Shown one piece after another: positions 1-7,303 of a stretch of 64,000 bases of DNA. A program made the position numbers and the translations under genes. Under the pieces are notes generated by a model. The model had not been told where the DNA came from, did no database searches, and saw nothing but the letters and a program-made list of their open reading frames with translations. Every line of letters begins with the position of its first letter. The stretch's first letter is position 1. This stretch comes from an uncultured bacterium (lineage in GTDB: Bacteria; Bacillota; Clostridia; Lachnospirales; Lachnospiraceae): NCBI GenBank assembly GCA_948467735.1, contig CAOKFN010000013.1:1-64000 (forward strand), in the 5' to 3' direction.

Positions 1-1
1 C

Positions 2-361
2 TTAATCAATCACTCTGACACCATCTACATAGATGTTGATTTTTTCGATTTCAATTCCTGTAAATTCTTCTACCTTGTATTTCACGCTGCTGATCAAATT
101 GTCCGCCACAGCCAGAATGCTGACCCCATAGGCCACTATCACATGAAAATCAAGGATCAGTTTATTCTGATTGATAGTCACGCTGATGCCGCGGGTAATG
201 CTGTCCCTTTTGAGCAGCTTCACCAAGCCGTCCTTTACGCTGACCCCCGCCATGCCTACGATGCCGAAGCATTCTACCGCGACGCTTCCTGCATATTGGG
301 CAATCACTTCATTATGGATAATAATTTTTCCCATCTGGGTATTCATAGAGGAACCCTTCAT
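2..361 (-). CDS. Asp23/Gls24 family envelope stress protein
   Basis: Cytosolic protein of about 119 residues of the alkaline-shock Asp23/Gls24 family, recognised from the Ala-Val-Glu-Cys-Phe-Gly block at residues 28-33 and the C-terminal Tyr-Val-Asp-Gly-Val-Arg signature. Family members are associated with the inner face of the envelope and with cell-wall stress. In related Clostridia this copy sits beside rpmB and precedes a DAK-domain gene, which would lie beyond the left edge. The frame stays open to an ATG at 418, but that codon has no ribosome binding site. The ATG at 361 follows AGGAAGG by 9 bases, so I chose it. It is divergent from rpmB. Confidence 0.88.
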   Translation of the reverse strand: MKGSSMNTQMGKIIIHNEVIAQYAGSVAVECFGIVGMAGVSVKDGLVKLLKRDSITRGISVTINQNKLILDFHVIVAYGVSILAVADNLISSVKYKVEEFTGIEIEKINIYVDGVRVID

Positions 362-460
362 ACCGACAACCCTTCCTTTCTTCGGAATGCTATAACGCTC
401 TTCTTTGTCATCTATCATTTGAAAATATTATGCGGACATACCATAGTTATTTTAACAGCT

Positions 461-477
461 TTCCCTAAAAAAGGGAA
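461..477. repeat. Short palindrome upstream of Asp23
   Basis: TTCCCT and AGGGAA arms flank five A residues in the divergent Asp23-rpmB gap. It could be a small operator or a weak hairpin. It lies before the rpmB promoter and nothing else supports a function. Confidence 0.3.
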
Positions 478-512
478 TATTAAATATAAAAAATAAAAAA
501 AGTTTTTTTCGC

Positions 513-541
513 TTGCTTTTTCCATATATTTCTGTTAATAT
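513..541 (+). promoter_or_regulatory. Promoter of rpmB
   Basis: A -35 box TTGCTT (513-518) and -10 box TAATAT (536-541) are separated by 17 bases, in AT-rich DNA about 60 bases before the rpmB start. This fits a housekeeping sigma-A promoter. Confidence 0.6.
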
Positions 542-600
542 GTTAATGTTGTGAAAAAAATAAAAGCGTGTCAATACGCAGGTGTCGAGGAGGTGTCAAA

Positions 601-786
601 ATGGCTAAGTGTGATGTTTGTGGCAAGGGCGTTCATTTCGGTAATAATGTAAGCCATTCTCATAGAAGAAGCAATGCAGTCTGGAGCTCTAATATCAAAA
701 GAGTAAGGTGCAAAGTAAGCGGCGGCTCTAAGAGAATGCATGTCTGTACCCGGTGTCTGAGATCCGGCAGAGTAGAGAGAGCTTAA
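601..786 (+). CDS. rpmB: 50S ribosomal protein L28
   Basis: Large-subunit ribosomal protein L28, 61 residues, the usual bacterial length. Cys pairs at C4/C7 and C49/C52 mark the zinc-binding form of the protein; the alternative Cys-less paralogue found in many genomes lacks them. The frame is open from 568, but the ATG at 601 has the ribosome binding site (GAGGAGG, about 7 bases upstream) and gives the canonical Met-Ala-Lys-Cys start. It is a single-gene transcription unit with its own promoter and a strong terminator, divergent from the Asp23 gene. Confidence 0.97.
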   Translation: MAKCDVCGKGVHFGNNVSHSHRRSNAVWSSNIKRVRCKVSGGSKRMHVCTRCLRSGRVERA

Positions 787-844
787 ATCAATAGAATTCA
801 TAGGAATGCCTTTCAATTCCTTTTTCCATGAAATTTATTGTCAT

Positions 845-877
845 GAAAACGGCATAGCGAAAAGCTATGCCGTTTTC
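845..877. terminator. Bidirectional rho-independent terminator after rpmB
   Basis: A perfect 14-bp stem (845-858 with 864-877) closes a five-base GAAAA loop, with A and T tracts at the stem ends. It ends the rpmB transcript and could also stop the converging J-domain gene transcript. Confidence 0.85.
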
Positions 878-910
878 TTAGGAATGCTTTTCCACCCCAT
901 CCCGCTTTTC

Positions 911-1396
911 TTATATTTCTTCTTTTTTTCTGCGGATATATTCACGGTTAATCATCTGCACCAGCTCTTCGTCTCCAAACAGGTTGTCCGGATGAAATAT
1001 CTTGACCAAATCCCGATATCGCTTTCTGAGCGCCAGTGGATTGTTGGTTCCCCGGAACAGCGTCCTGACAGTTTCCTCCAGTTCCGTACCGCCCACGCTT
1101 TTCACCTGATTCTGCGCATAGCTTGTCCTCTCCCGAGCCAGCTCTCTTTTCTGCCGCTCCAGAGCCTGTCTGTCTTCATCCAGTTTTCGGAAACCATCCT
1201 GAAGAATCGCCAGCTTTTTATCAAAAAATAAATTCTCTTCCTTCAGCCTTTTCTGCTCCTGAAGAATACGTCTGTTGAGGGCGTCCAATTCCTTCCGTTC
1301 ATTTTCCAATCGTATGTTTTCCCTAAAAAGCCAAAGCTTGACTTCCCGAAGTTTATCTTCGTCCTCCGTACTGCTTATCTCTTCCCAATCAACCAT
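911..1396 (-). CDS. Coiled-coil protein with C-terminal J domain
   Basis: 161 residues. Residues roughly 15-95 are a long charged heptad-like helix (Glu/Lys/Arg/Leu rich), followed by a shortened J-domain-like segment. The hallmark His-Pro-Asp lies at about 135-137, after a basic helix (Arg-Lys-Arg-Tyr-Arg-Asp-Leu-Val). J domains stimulate Hsp70 (DnaK) ATPase through HPD. Placing the J domain at the C-terminus behind a coiled coil is unlike DnaJ, which carries it first and adds G/F and zinc domains, so this is a J-protein with its own targeting helix and unknown client. It converges with rpmB. Confidence 0.8.
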   Translation of the reverse strand: MVDWEEISSTEDEDKLREVKLWLFRENIRLENERKELDALNRRILQEQKRLKEENLFFDKKLAILQDGFRKLDEDRQALERQKRELARERTSYAQNQVKSVGGTELEETVRTLFRGTNNPLALRKRYRDLVKIFHPDNLFGDEELVQMINREYIRRKKEEI

Positions 1397-1476
1397 TTTG
1401 CAGCAACCTCACAGAAACAAAAGTTCACCGAAAGCTTTTGAAAGCGCCTGCTTTCCGTTCCGGGAACATTTGTTTC

Positions 1477-1617
1477 TCAATCATCACAAAAGCAATTATA
1501 CCCAAAAAACAATAACAAAGCGATGATAACAAGGCCAATCAGCCGATTATGTGTAATCAGCATAATCAGCATTCCGATTGCTATGAAAAAGGCAGCGAAT
1601 CCAATCATCTTTTTCAT
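1477..1617 (-). CDS. Small hydrophobic membrane peptide, 46 residues
   Basis: An open frame of 46 codons starts Met-Lys-Lys-Met-Ile-Gly-Phe and ends in Cys-Asp-Asp before TGA. It has two short hydrophobic stretches separated by a Thr-His-Asn-Arg turn, so a two-pass hairpin in the membrane is likely. It lies on the same strand between the YtfJ and J-domain genes and fills an otherwise empty gap. The ribosome binding site (GGTGA, 4-8 bases upstream) is only moderate. The amino acid pattern (positive N-terminus, then Ile/Leu/Met-rich segments) is what argues for a real gene. No function is known to me. Confidence 0.55.
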   Translation of the reverse strand: MKKMIGFAAFFIAIGMLIMLITHNRLIGLVIIALLLFFGYNCFCDD

Positions 1618-1686
1618 GATTCACCAAGTACTTTTTATCACTTTATTATATGCGGCAGAAATGCGGATATTCCAGCGGAATGTTTT

Positions 1687-2127
1687 TTAGTCCTCCGAAG
1701 GAGTCTCCTCCGGAAACGCTATATCTACCACCTCCGCATCTGACATGCCGCCCTCCGGTTCCTTCGTCTCTTTTTTGGTAAACTTTTCTACGATATCCGG
1801 AATCATATCAAGCACCTTTGTCACGGCGTCCTGATTCTTGATATTTACCAGCTTCACGCTTCCGTCTTTGATTACCAGCACCGCGCTGGGCGTCATCTTT
1901 CCTCCCAGTCCTCCGGCCCCCGAGGAGGCTTCCGTCTCGCCGCTGCCCTTGGTTCCTTTGCTGCCCGCGCCGGCCCCAACGCCAAACGACACATCCACAA
2001 GAGGCAGGATAATCGTATCGCCTATTTTGGTCGCCTCTCCCACCACCGTCTTAGTGGACAAAACGGTATCCATTCCTCTTAAAAGTGATTCCACAACTCC
2101 CTGAAACTGATTTTCTTTCAACGCCAT
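1687..2127 (-). CDS. ytfJ: YtfJ/GerW family sporulation protein
   Basis: 146 residues. The family signature is visible: an N-terminal helix, then Val-Val-Gly-Glu-Ala and Ile-Ile-Leu-Pro-Leu-Val-Asp-Val-Ser-Phe-Gly, followed by a Gly/Ser-rich segment and an Ala-Val-Leu-Val-Ile strand. In Bacillus the family is needed for normal germination (GerW) and is made in the forespore. The ATG at 2127 has an ideal GGAGG 5-6 bases upstream; an upstream ATG at 2154 has none. The DUF2953 gene ends just upstream on the same strand (2159), so the two are almost certainly co-transcribed, a typical clostridial pair. Confidence 0.93.
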   Translation of the reverse strand: MALKENQFQGVVESLLRGMDTVLSTKTVVGEATKIGDTIILPLVDVSFGVGAGAGSKGTKGSGETEASSGAGGLGGKMTPSAVLVIKDGSVKLVNIKNQDAVTKVLDMIPDIVEKFTKKETKEPEGGMSDAEVVDIAFPEETPSED

Positions 2128-2158
2128 ATTTCCTCCAATCTGTGCGTTCCACACGAAG

Positions 2159-3145
2159 CTACGCCTTTATTTTTACTCTTTCCCTAAACCTGCGTATTTC
2201 TTTATCCAGATACAATTTCAATACGTTCCATCCCAAAACCCACAGTGCCATATGCCCCGACATATCAATCCTGCCCTTGAACACAGCATGTTCAAAATCC
2301 GGCGTCACCCGGAAACCGATACCTGCAGCGGAAGCAAGCATACAGTATATGCCGTAAATATAACCGGTGGTATCCGGCGAACCGGCGCCAAATAAAATGT
2401 CTGCTTTGATGCGTCTGGGGCGGATATGCTTAAATATTTTCCCAAATCGAAACAGAATATATGCGAAAAGCTTTTTTGTTTCTTCCTCCTGCACCAGCGC
2501 CGTGTAATATGATATATTTTTCCAAATCTTTTTTATTTTATCATATATCCCGTAAATTGTGTACTTTATCTTTTCAAATTTTTGAAAAATCTTTCCGTCC
2601 GTCCGCAAATCCGCATCCGCAGCGTCTGCATCTTCCGGCGTTTCTGACGCGGCGTCGGCCGAATGGCGGTCTTTCTCCAAATTTTCACCGACGGAAGAAG
2701 CCTCTTTAAAAACCGCGTCATCCTCTGCCCCGGAGCTGATTTCAGAGTCCTCCCCCTCGCTGCCGGCCGCCGGAAGCTCATCGGAAGCTGTCGAACTGCC
2801 GCTCCCCTCATTCTTTTTCACTCCCCGTCTTTTTCTATGCTTCCTCTCAGGCTTCCGCTCCGTTTCAGAAGAATCCTTTTCCGGAATCATACTATCATAC
2901 AACGGAAAACATAACGCCTTCACCACCAAATGCCCCGATTCGGGATATTCATATTTTAATCTCAGCAGTCCGAAAAGCCATCCCGCTTTCACCGACAGCC
3001 GGACCCCTTTCTCATCCCTGCTTCCCCGAATACGATAGGAAAGCGGAAAAAACAATACCAAAAGAAGGAATACCGCCAATACGGCAAGCAGAACCAGAAG
3101 GATGACGCCTAATACGGACAATATCCGTAAAATAACATTTAACAT
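2159..3145 (-). CDS. DUF2953 family membrane protein
   Basis: 328 residues. An N-terminal transmembrane segment (about 5-35) is followed by a beta-rich stretch, a long highly charged low-complexity insert (about 90-190, Lys/Arg then Glu/Asp/Ser/Ala) and a conserved C-terminal part with Arg-Pro-Arg-Arg-Ile-Lys and Phe-Gly-Ala-Gly-Ser-Pro-Asp-Thr-Thr-Gly. That last block is characteristic of the DUF2953 family, which accompanies ytfJ in spore-forming Firmicutes. Function is unknown. The start overlaps the previous gene by 7 bases and has GAAGGAG upstream. The charged insert is probably a lineage-specific expansion. Confidence 0.85.
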   Translation of the reverse strand: MLNVILRILSVLGVILLVLLAVLAVFLLLVLFFPLSYRIRGSRDEKGVRLSVKAGWLFGLLRLKYEYPESGHLVVKALCFPLYDSMIPEKDSSETERKPERKHRKRRGVKKNEGSGSSTASDELPAAGSEGEDSEISSGAEDDAVFKEASSVGENLEKDRHSADAASETPEDADAADADLRTDGKIFQKFEKIKYTIYGIYDKIKKIWKNISYYTALVQEEETKKLFAYILFRFGKIFKHIRPRRIKADILFGAGSPDTTGYIYGIYCMLASAAGIGFRVTPDFEHAVFKGRIDMSGHMALWVLGWNVLKLYLDKEIRRFRERVKIKA

Positions 3146-3462
3146 TGCAGATACTCCTTCAATTTACAATCTCCTCTGACTTTCAAACAATCTTCCACAA
3201 TTTTTTCCACCAGCTCCACTGCCTCAATCTGATTATCGGCGATTCCCACAATACACGGCGGATTTTTCTGATAATATCCCCATGCCAGCTGTTTTGCCTC
3301 ATAAATTTCCAGCTGGTCGGAAACATTATGAGAAATCGAAATGAGAAACACACCGGAAAAAAGAGGTTTGTTTTCCAGTTTTTTCTTTATTTTATCCAGC
3401 TTTTTCTCATTAATGCTTTTGCCCAGATACAATTGGGGATGGTAGATAAGTCTTATAGCCAT
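3139..3462 (-). CDS. Small conserved protein of unknown function
   Basis: 107 residues, soluble, alternating Lys/Ile/Leu-rich helices and strands (Val-Phe-Leu-Ile-Ser-Ile-Ser, Cys-Ile-Val-Gly-Ile-Ala) that suggest a compact alpha/beta fold. I recognise no catalytic motif. It is first in a three-gene run with DUF2953 and ytfJ, overlapping the former by 7 bases, so a sporulation link is possible but rests on context alone. The ATG is preceded by AAAGGA about 9 bases upstream. Confidence 0.75.
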   Translation of the reverse strand: MAIRLIYHPQLYLGKSINEKKLDKIKKKLENKPLFSGVFLISISHNVSDQLEIYEAKQLAWGYYQKNPPCIVGIADNQIEAVELVEKIVEDCLKVRGDCKLKEYLQC

Positions 3463-3729
3463 ATACGGGATTCCTTTACTATATTTTATTCTTCAGCGGC
3501 GCTTGGCTCTGCCCCTTGCGGATGGTCATTCGGCCGCTTCCGGCCTTGAATATTGTCTTATTATATCATGATTTCATGCGCTTCAGCGCATATGGAATCG
3601 AAAACCGAAACAATGTCCTTATGTTTCGATATTATACCACACTATTTTATTTTTGTAATCAAAAACTATCATTGATTTGTAATGAGTTTTGATTGACATA
3701 ACTGTAATTGATTTATATTAACTTTTTTA
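3463..3729. other. Intergenic gap with two small hairpins
   Basis: No gene is visible. Two hairpins occur: ATGCGC/GCGCAT with a 4-base loop (3576-3591) and CGAAACA/TGTTTCG with a 9-base loop (3606-3628). Neither is followed by a clear T tract. The right end becomes very AT rich and holds a second promoter-like pair, TTGACA at 3693-3698 and TATATT at 3714-3719 (15-base spacer), ahead of the better promoter below. Confidence 0.5.
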
Positions 3730-3757
3730 TTGACTTTTTTGTGAAATACTTTATACT
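3730..3757 (+). promoter_or_regulatory. Promoter of the HD-GYP-like gene
   Basis: TTGACT (3730-3735) and TATACT (3752-3757) with a 16-base spacer, about 32 bases before the GTG start. Confidence 0.65.
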
Positions 3758-3789
3758 TAAAATTAGCGGTCGAAAGGAGGAAGAGAATT

Positions 3790-4842
3790 GTGAAATCTGT
3801 CACTATTGAAGATCTTGTCCCAGGAATGGTTCTAGGTGAGAATATATTAAATGAAGGGGAAGTCTTATATCCCAAAAATACTGTTTTAAACGAGGTCATC
3901 ATCAAAGGCCTCAACCGCTATTCTATCGAGAATGCCGTAATAAAAGAGGAAATCGACATGGCGGCCACTCATTATGAGCGCGTTCGTTTCAATGAAGACT
4001 TTAAATTATTTGCCGAAAAACATTCAAGAAATCTTCTGGTATACAAGCGTCTGATGTTGAATTTTATTAACAATAAACAGCAAATATCCGATAATGCTCT
4101 GCTTGCTCTTTATAATGATATGGCATCTACATATTCCTATGGTTCCGAATTGCTGGATTTTCTCTACAACTTAGTTCCCAACGAGGATGAGCTGACTTAT
4201 AACCATTGTCTCAACTCTGCCCTGCTGGCAGGTACGTTTGCGGATTGGAGCAATATGCCCAAAAAGGACGCCGAACAGCTGATATTGGCATGTTTTTATT
4301 ACGATATCGGCAAGCTGAAGCTGCCCTATGAGATTCTCTGGAAAGCCGGGAAACTCACGGAAGAGGAATTTACCCTTGTGAAAAAGCATCCTGTCATCGG
4401 CTATGCGCTAATGAACCAGACCACCTTGGATCAGAGAATCAAGAACGCCGTGATTATGCACCATGAACGCATGGACGGAACCGGATACCCCTATCATATG
4501 AAAGGAAACGCCATCGATCTCTATGCCCGCTATATTGCTATCATCGACACATACATCGCCATGGCGTCCCCCCGTTCCTATCGGGAGGCCCTGACCCCCC
4601 TTCAGATTCTGGAATATTTTGAGAGAAATATGAAGGATTATGACACGGAACTTCTGCTGCCTTTAATGAAGCGCATCGGCGACGCGCAGATAGGCAGTAC
4701 GGTTCAGCTCAATGACAATTCCATCTGGGAGGTTGTAATTATCCATCCTGCCAACAAGTCCCGTCCCATCCTGAAAAATGATGATTCCGATGTATTGGAT
4801 TTATTGGCACACCCGGAGCTTCAAATCGTAAAAAGTCTATGA
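3790..4842 (+). CDS. HD-GYP domain protein with substituted HD histidine
   Basis: 350 residues. The N-terminal 100 residues resemble the DUF3391-like region found before HD-GYP domains. The C-terminal half carries HD-GYP landmarks: His139, Asp172-Ile-Gly-Lys, Lys-Lys-His200, His224-His225-Glu-Arg-Met-Asp-Gly-Thr-Gly-Tyr-Pro and Asp253. HD-GYP enzymes hydrolyse cyclic-di-GMP with a di- or trinuclear metal centre. Here the His of the HD pair is Tyr171, and the usual Asp-Ala-Met-Thr after Asp253 has become Ile-Ala-Met-Ala. Activity may be altered or lost, leaving a c-di-GMP sensor. It starts with GTG, with AAAGGAGG upstream. Monocistronic. Confidence 0.85.
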   Translation: MKSVTIEDLVPGMVLGENILNEGEVLYPKNTVLNEVIIKGLNRYSIENAVIKEEIDMAATHYERVRFNEDFKLFAEKHSRNLLVYKRLMLNFINNKQQISDNALLALYNDMASTYSYGSELLDFLYNLVPNEDELTYNHCLNSALLAGTFADWSNMPKKDAEQLILACFYYDIGKLKLPYEILWKAGKLTEEEFTLVKKHPVIGYALMNQTTLDQRIKNAVIMHHERMDGTGYPYHMKGNAIDLYARYIAIIDTYIAMASPRSYREALTPLQILEYFERNMKDYDTELLLPLMKRIGDAQIGSTVQLNDNSIWEVVIIHPANKSRPILKNDDSDVLDLLAHPELQIVKSL

Positions 4843-4855
4843 GAATGATAACAGC

Positions 4856-4888
4856 GCAGCCGAAAATATTAATAATATTTTCGGCTGC
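4856..4888. terminator. Convergent hairpin overlapping the Nudix stop codon
   Basis: A 15-bp perfect stem (4856-4870 with 4874-4888) with a three-base loop between converging genes. The TAA stop and last codons of the Nudix gene lie inside the stem. The A/T tract is inside the stem, not after it, so termination strength is uncertain. Confidence 0.6.
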
Positions 4889-5321
4889 CCCATAAATGAT
4901 TCTTCTTCAGTTCCTGATATTCGTCGTATGCCCTTTCTAAAATCTGTTTTTCATTAGAAAATTTCAACATATGGTACGCTTCGTGATACTTATAAAAGCC
5001 TGAATCCATAAAGAATTCTTCCTTTTGTGGTGTGCTGTAATAACTGTCCGCCATCATCAGATACCAGTGTACTTCCTTTTCCACAACATCCTCCGGAATA
5101 TTGAAAGTATACTCACTTTTTCCGATATATTTGATGATGGTTGCCTTTGCTCCCGACTCCTCGAGCACTTCGCGCAAAGCGGTATCCTTATATTCCTCGC
5201 CCTGCTCCACCGTGCCTTTGGGCAAAACCCATCCATCATACTTATTTTTGTAATTTTTGTACAAGAGAAGAATTTTTCCACGGAAAATTACCACACCACC
5301 ACAGCTTGTTGCCTCTAACAT
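4869..5321 (-). CDS. Nudix hydrolase
   Basis: 150 residues from the chosen start. A textbook Nudix box spans G36-A58 (G-x5-E-x7-R-E-V-L-E-E-x-G-A), giving a magnesium-dependent hydrolase of nucleoside diphosphates linked to another moiety. The N-terminus (Ser-Cys-Gly-Gly-Val-Val-Ile-Phe) and the C-terminal aromatic-rich part resemble the MutT / diadenosine polyphosphate branch, so substrate cannot be named. The frame extends to 5399, but the ATG at 5321 follows GGAGGAT by about 6 bases. Located downstream of the PBP gene on the same strand. Confidence 0.88.
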   Translation of the reverse strand: MLEATSCGGVVIFRGKILLLYKNYKNKYDGWVLPKGTVEQGEEYKDTALREVLEESGAKATIIKYIGKSEYTFNIPEDVVEKEVHWYLMMADSYYSTPQKEEFFMDSGFYKYHEAYHMLKFSNEKQILERAYDEYQELKKNHLWGSRKYY

Positions 5322-5419
5322 TACAAATCCTCCGTCAATTTCTGCCTGATTGGTGTGCTGGAATATGACCCTCGCGGGAATAAAAACAGTATAGTCCAAA
5401 CTGCCAGTAAGTGCAAGCC

Positions 5420-7303
5420 CTAATTTTGCCGTTTAAAATAAGCGTCAAAAATTCTCCTTGCAATCGGGGCGGCATAATCTCCCCCGCCTCCCGCGCCTTC
5501 CACCACAATCGTAACGCAGATCTCCGGATTTTCCGCCGGCGCAAAGCCGGTAAACCATGCATGGCTGTCGCCTTCTTCATTAAATTCCGCGGAACCTGTT
5601 TTTCCCGCAACCGTATAGCCATATCCCGAAAGATTGGAGGCGTTTCCGCTTTCCACAACGGCTGTCATATATTCCCTCAAAATTTCCGCTTCCTTCTCGC
5701 TCATCAGACGCCCATAGCTGTCCGGCTTAAAAGCTTTAATAACGGTGCCCCTGTCGTTTTCCACATGATCAATCACATAGGGCTTCATCAGTATTCCTCC
5801 ATTGGCAGCGGCGCTGGTAATCATATTCAGGTGAATCGGCGTGATCAAGGTCCTGCCCTGACCAAACGAAGTCTGCATAATCTCTGCCGCCGACATTTCT
5901 TCCGACACCGACACGCTGCTCTTTGCATAATTGAACGTCAGCGGAAGTTCCTCTTGAAACAACAGACTTTTTAAAGTCTCCTCATATTTTCCCCAATCCA
6001 AGCTCATGCCCATATTGGCAAAAGAAGAATTACAGGATATCGCAAAAGAACGCTTCAAATCCACAGTTCCATGACTTGTCCCATGGTAACAGCTGACCCG
6101 ATCCTTTCCTGAACTGAAATATCCTCTGCACTGAAATGAATAATCCTGATAAGTATTTGGATTCTGCCTGATATATTCCAGCGCGGTTATTATTTTAAAA
6201 GTGGAGCCGGGAGGGTATAGTCCTTGGGCCGCCCTGTTCAAAAGTACGGAGCTTTCTTCGTCTTCTATCACGGAATCCCAGACAGAGTCGATTTCATTGG
6301 GATCAAAATTAGGATGCGATACCATTGCAAGCAGTTTTCCGGTGGAAACCTCCGTCACCACAATAGCCCCTCTGTAAATATCAAGCTGAGTGTCGGCCAC
6401 CTGCTGCAGCGCGGTATCCAGCGTGGTATACACATTATCTCCCGGATTCTTGACGCCCGCCTCGTCATTGGCGGCTTTATTCTTCAGCGAAGTATGGGTA
6501 TTAATCAAATAATAATTGGCAAGCGCCTCCACACCCATGCGTCCCTTAGTGGAATATCCCACAATATGGGCAAAAAGACTGCCATGGGGATATACCCTTA
6601 TCTCGTTCTGTTCCTCATCCATCAGCGTTACCGCAAGGAACTCGCCATTTCGGTCATAAATCGCCCCGCGATAATTCCTTGACAGCAGAATTTCCTGTCT
6701 GGGATTGTAGCTGTTATTTACCATTTCCTCTTCATCCACAGCCGTAAAATTCCCCAGATAACACATTAGAACAACAAACAGAACCGCAAAGAACCCTCCG
6801 GTGGCGAGAATTTCACGCCAGTTTCCTGCGTATTGTACGCCATGGCTCTTATTTCTCACTTCATGCCTGCTTCCATCAAAATCGGAGCTTTCGCTTACTT
6901 CAATGATTTCGCTTTCCGGAGTTCTTTCCTTCCATCCCGCCTGTCGTCGGCCACGGCGTTCCTGCTGCGTCTGTTCTTCCCGCTGTTCTTGGCGTTCCCG
7001 AGGCCTCCGGTCTTTCTGAGCTTCCCGCTCTTCCCGATACGCTCTGCCTTCCTGAGAGTCCTGCTCTTCCTGCCGCTCTTGGCTCTCCGGTTCTTCTCCC
7101 CGCACCTGTTGGTTCCAATACGTCCTTCCTTCCTGACGCCCCTGTTGTTTGGGATATATCCGATGTTCTGGATAACCCTGTTGTTCTGGCCCTTCCTGAG
7201 CTTCCGGATCCTGCGGCTGTTCCCGCTCTTCCTGCTGTTTCAAAGTCTCCGGCTGTCTCCGATGTTCTTGGGCTTTCTTTTTCTCCTGATCTCTTTGCGC
7301 CAT
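5420..7303 (-). CDS. Class B penicillin-binding protein (transpeptidase)
   Basis: 627 residues. Residues 1-165 are a cytoplasmic Gln/Glu/Arg-rich low-complexity tail; a single transmembrane anchor lies at about 165-190. The extracytoplasmic part ends in a transpeptidase domain with the active-site Ser-Thr-Phe-Lys (near 366), Ser-Cys-Asn (near 422) and Lys-Thr-Gly-Ser (near 568). It cross-links septal or lateral peptidoglycan together with its SEDS partner, the FtsW/RodA-like gene immediately upstream. The start at 7303 has a strong AAAAGGAG 8 bases upstream, yet lies 404 bases inside the partner gene in another frame. No internal Met exists before the anchor, so the long tail appears real. 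Confidence 0.9.
   Translation of the reverse strand: MAQRDQEKKKAQEHRRQPETLKQQEEREQPQDPEAQEGPEQQGYPEHRIYPKQQGRQEGRTYWNQQVRGEEPESQERQEEQDSQEGRAYREEREAQKDRRPRERQEQREEQTQQERRGRRQAGWKERTPESEIIEVSESSDFDGSRHEVRNKSHGVQYAGNWREILATGGFFAVLFVVLMCYLGNFTAVDEEEMVNNSYNPRQEILLSRNYRGAIYDRNGEFLAVTLMDEEQNEIRVYPHGSLFAHIVGYSTKGRMGVEALANYYLINTHTSLKNKAANDEAGVKNPGDNVYTTLDTALQQVADTQLDIYRGAIVVTEVSTGKLLAMVSHPNFDPNEIDSVWDSVIEDEESSVLLNRAAQGLYPPGSTFKIITALEYIRQNPNTYQDYSFQCRGYFSSGKDRVSCYHGTSHGTVDLKRSFAISCNSSFANMGMSLDWGKYEETLKSLLFQEELPLTFNYAKSSVSVSEEMSAAEIMQTSFGQGRTLITPIHLNMITSAAANGGILMKPYVIDHVENDRGTVIKAFKPDSYGRLMSEKEAEILREYMTAVVESGNASNLSGYGYTVAGKTGSAEFNEEGDSHAWFTGFAPAENPEICVTIVVEGAGGGGDYAAPIARRIFDAYFKRQN
6900..7303 (-). other. 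404-bp dual-coding overlap of ftsW-like and PBP genes
   Basis: Both same-strand genes are open here in different frames. One frame gives the Ser/Gly/Arg/Thr/Ala-rich tail of the FtsW-like protein, the other the Gln/Glu/Arg-rich N-terminus of the PBP. The DNA is a degenerate tandem repeat of CAGGAAGAGC-like units, so both tails are low complexity. The PBP ribosome binding site sits exactly where an ordinary FtsW would end. Confidence 0.85.

Noticed and set aside
5411..5974. Long plus-strand open frame opposite the PBP gene
   Set aside because: Antisense shadow of the conserved transpeptidase domain; the minus strand holds all catalytic motifs.
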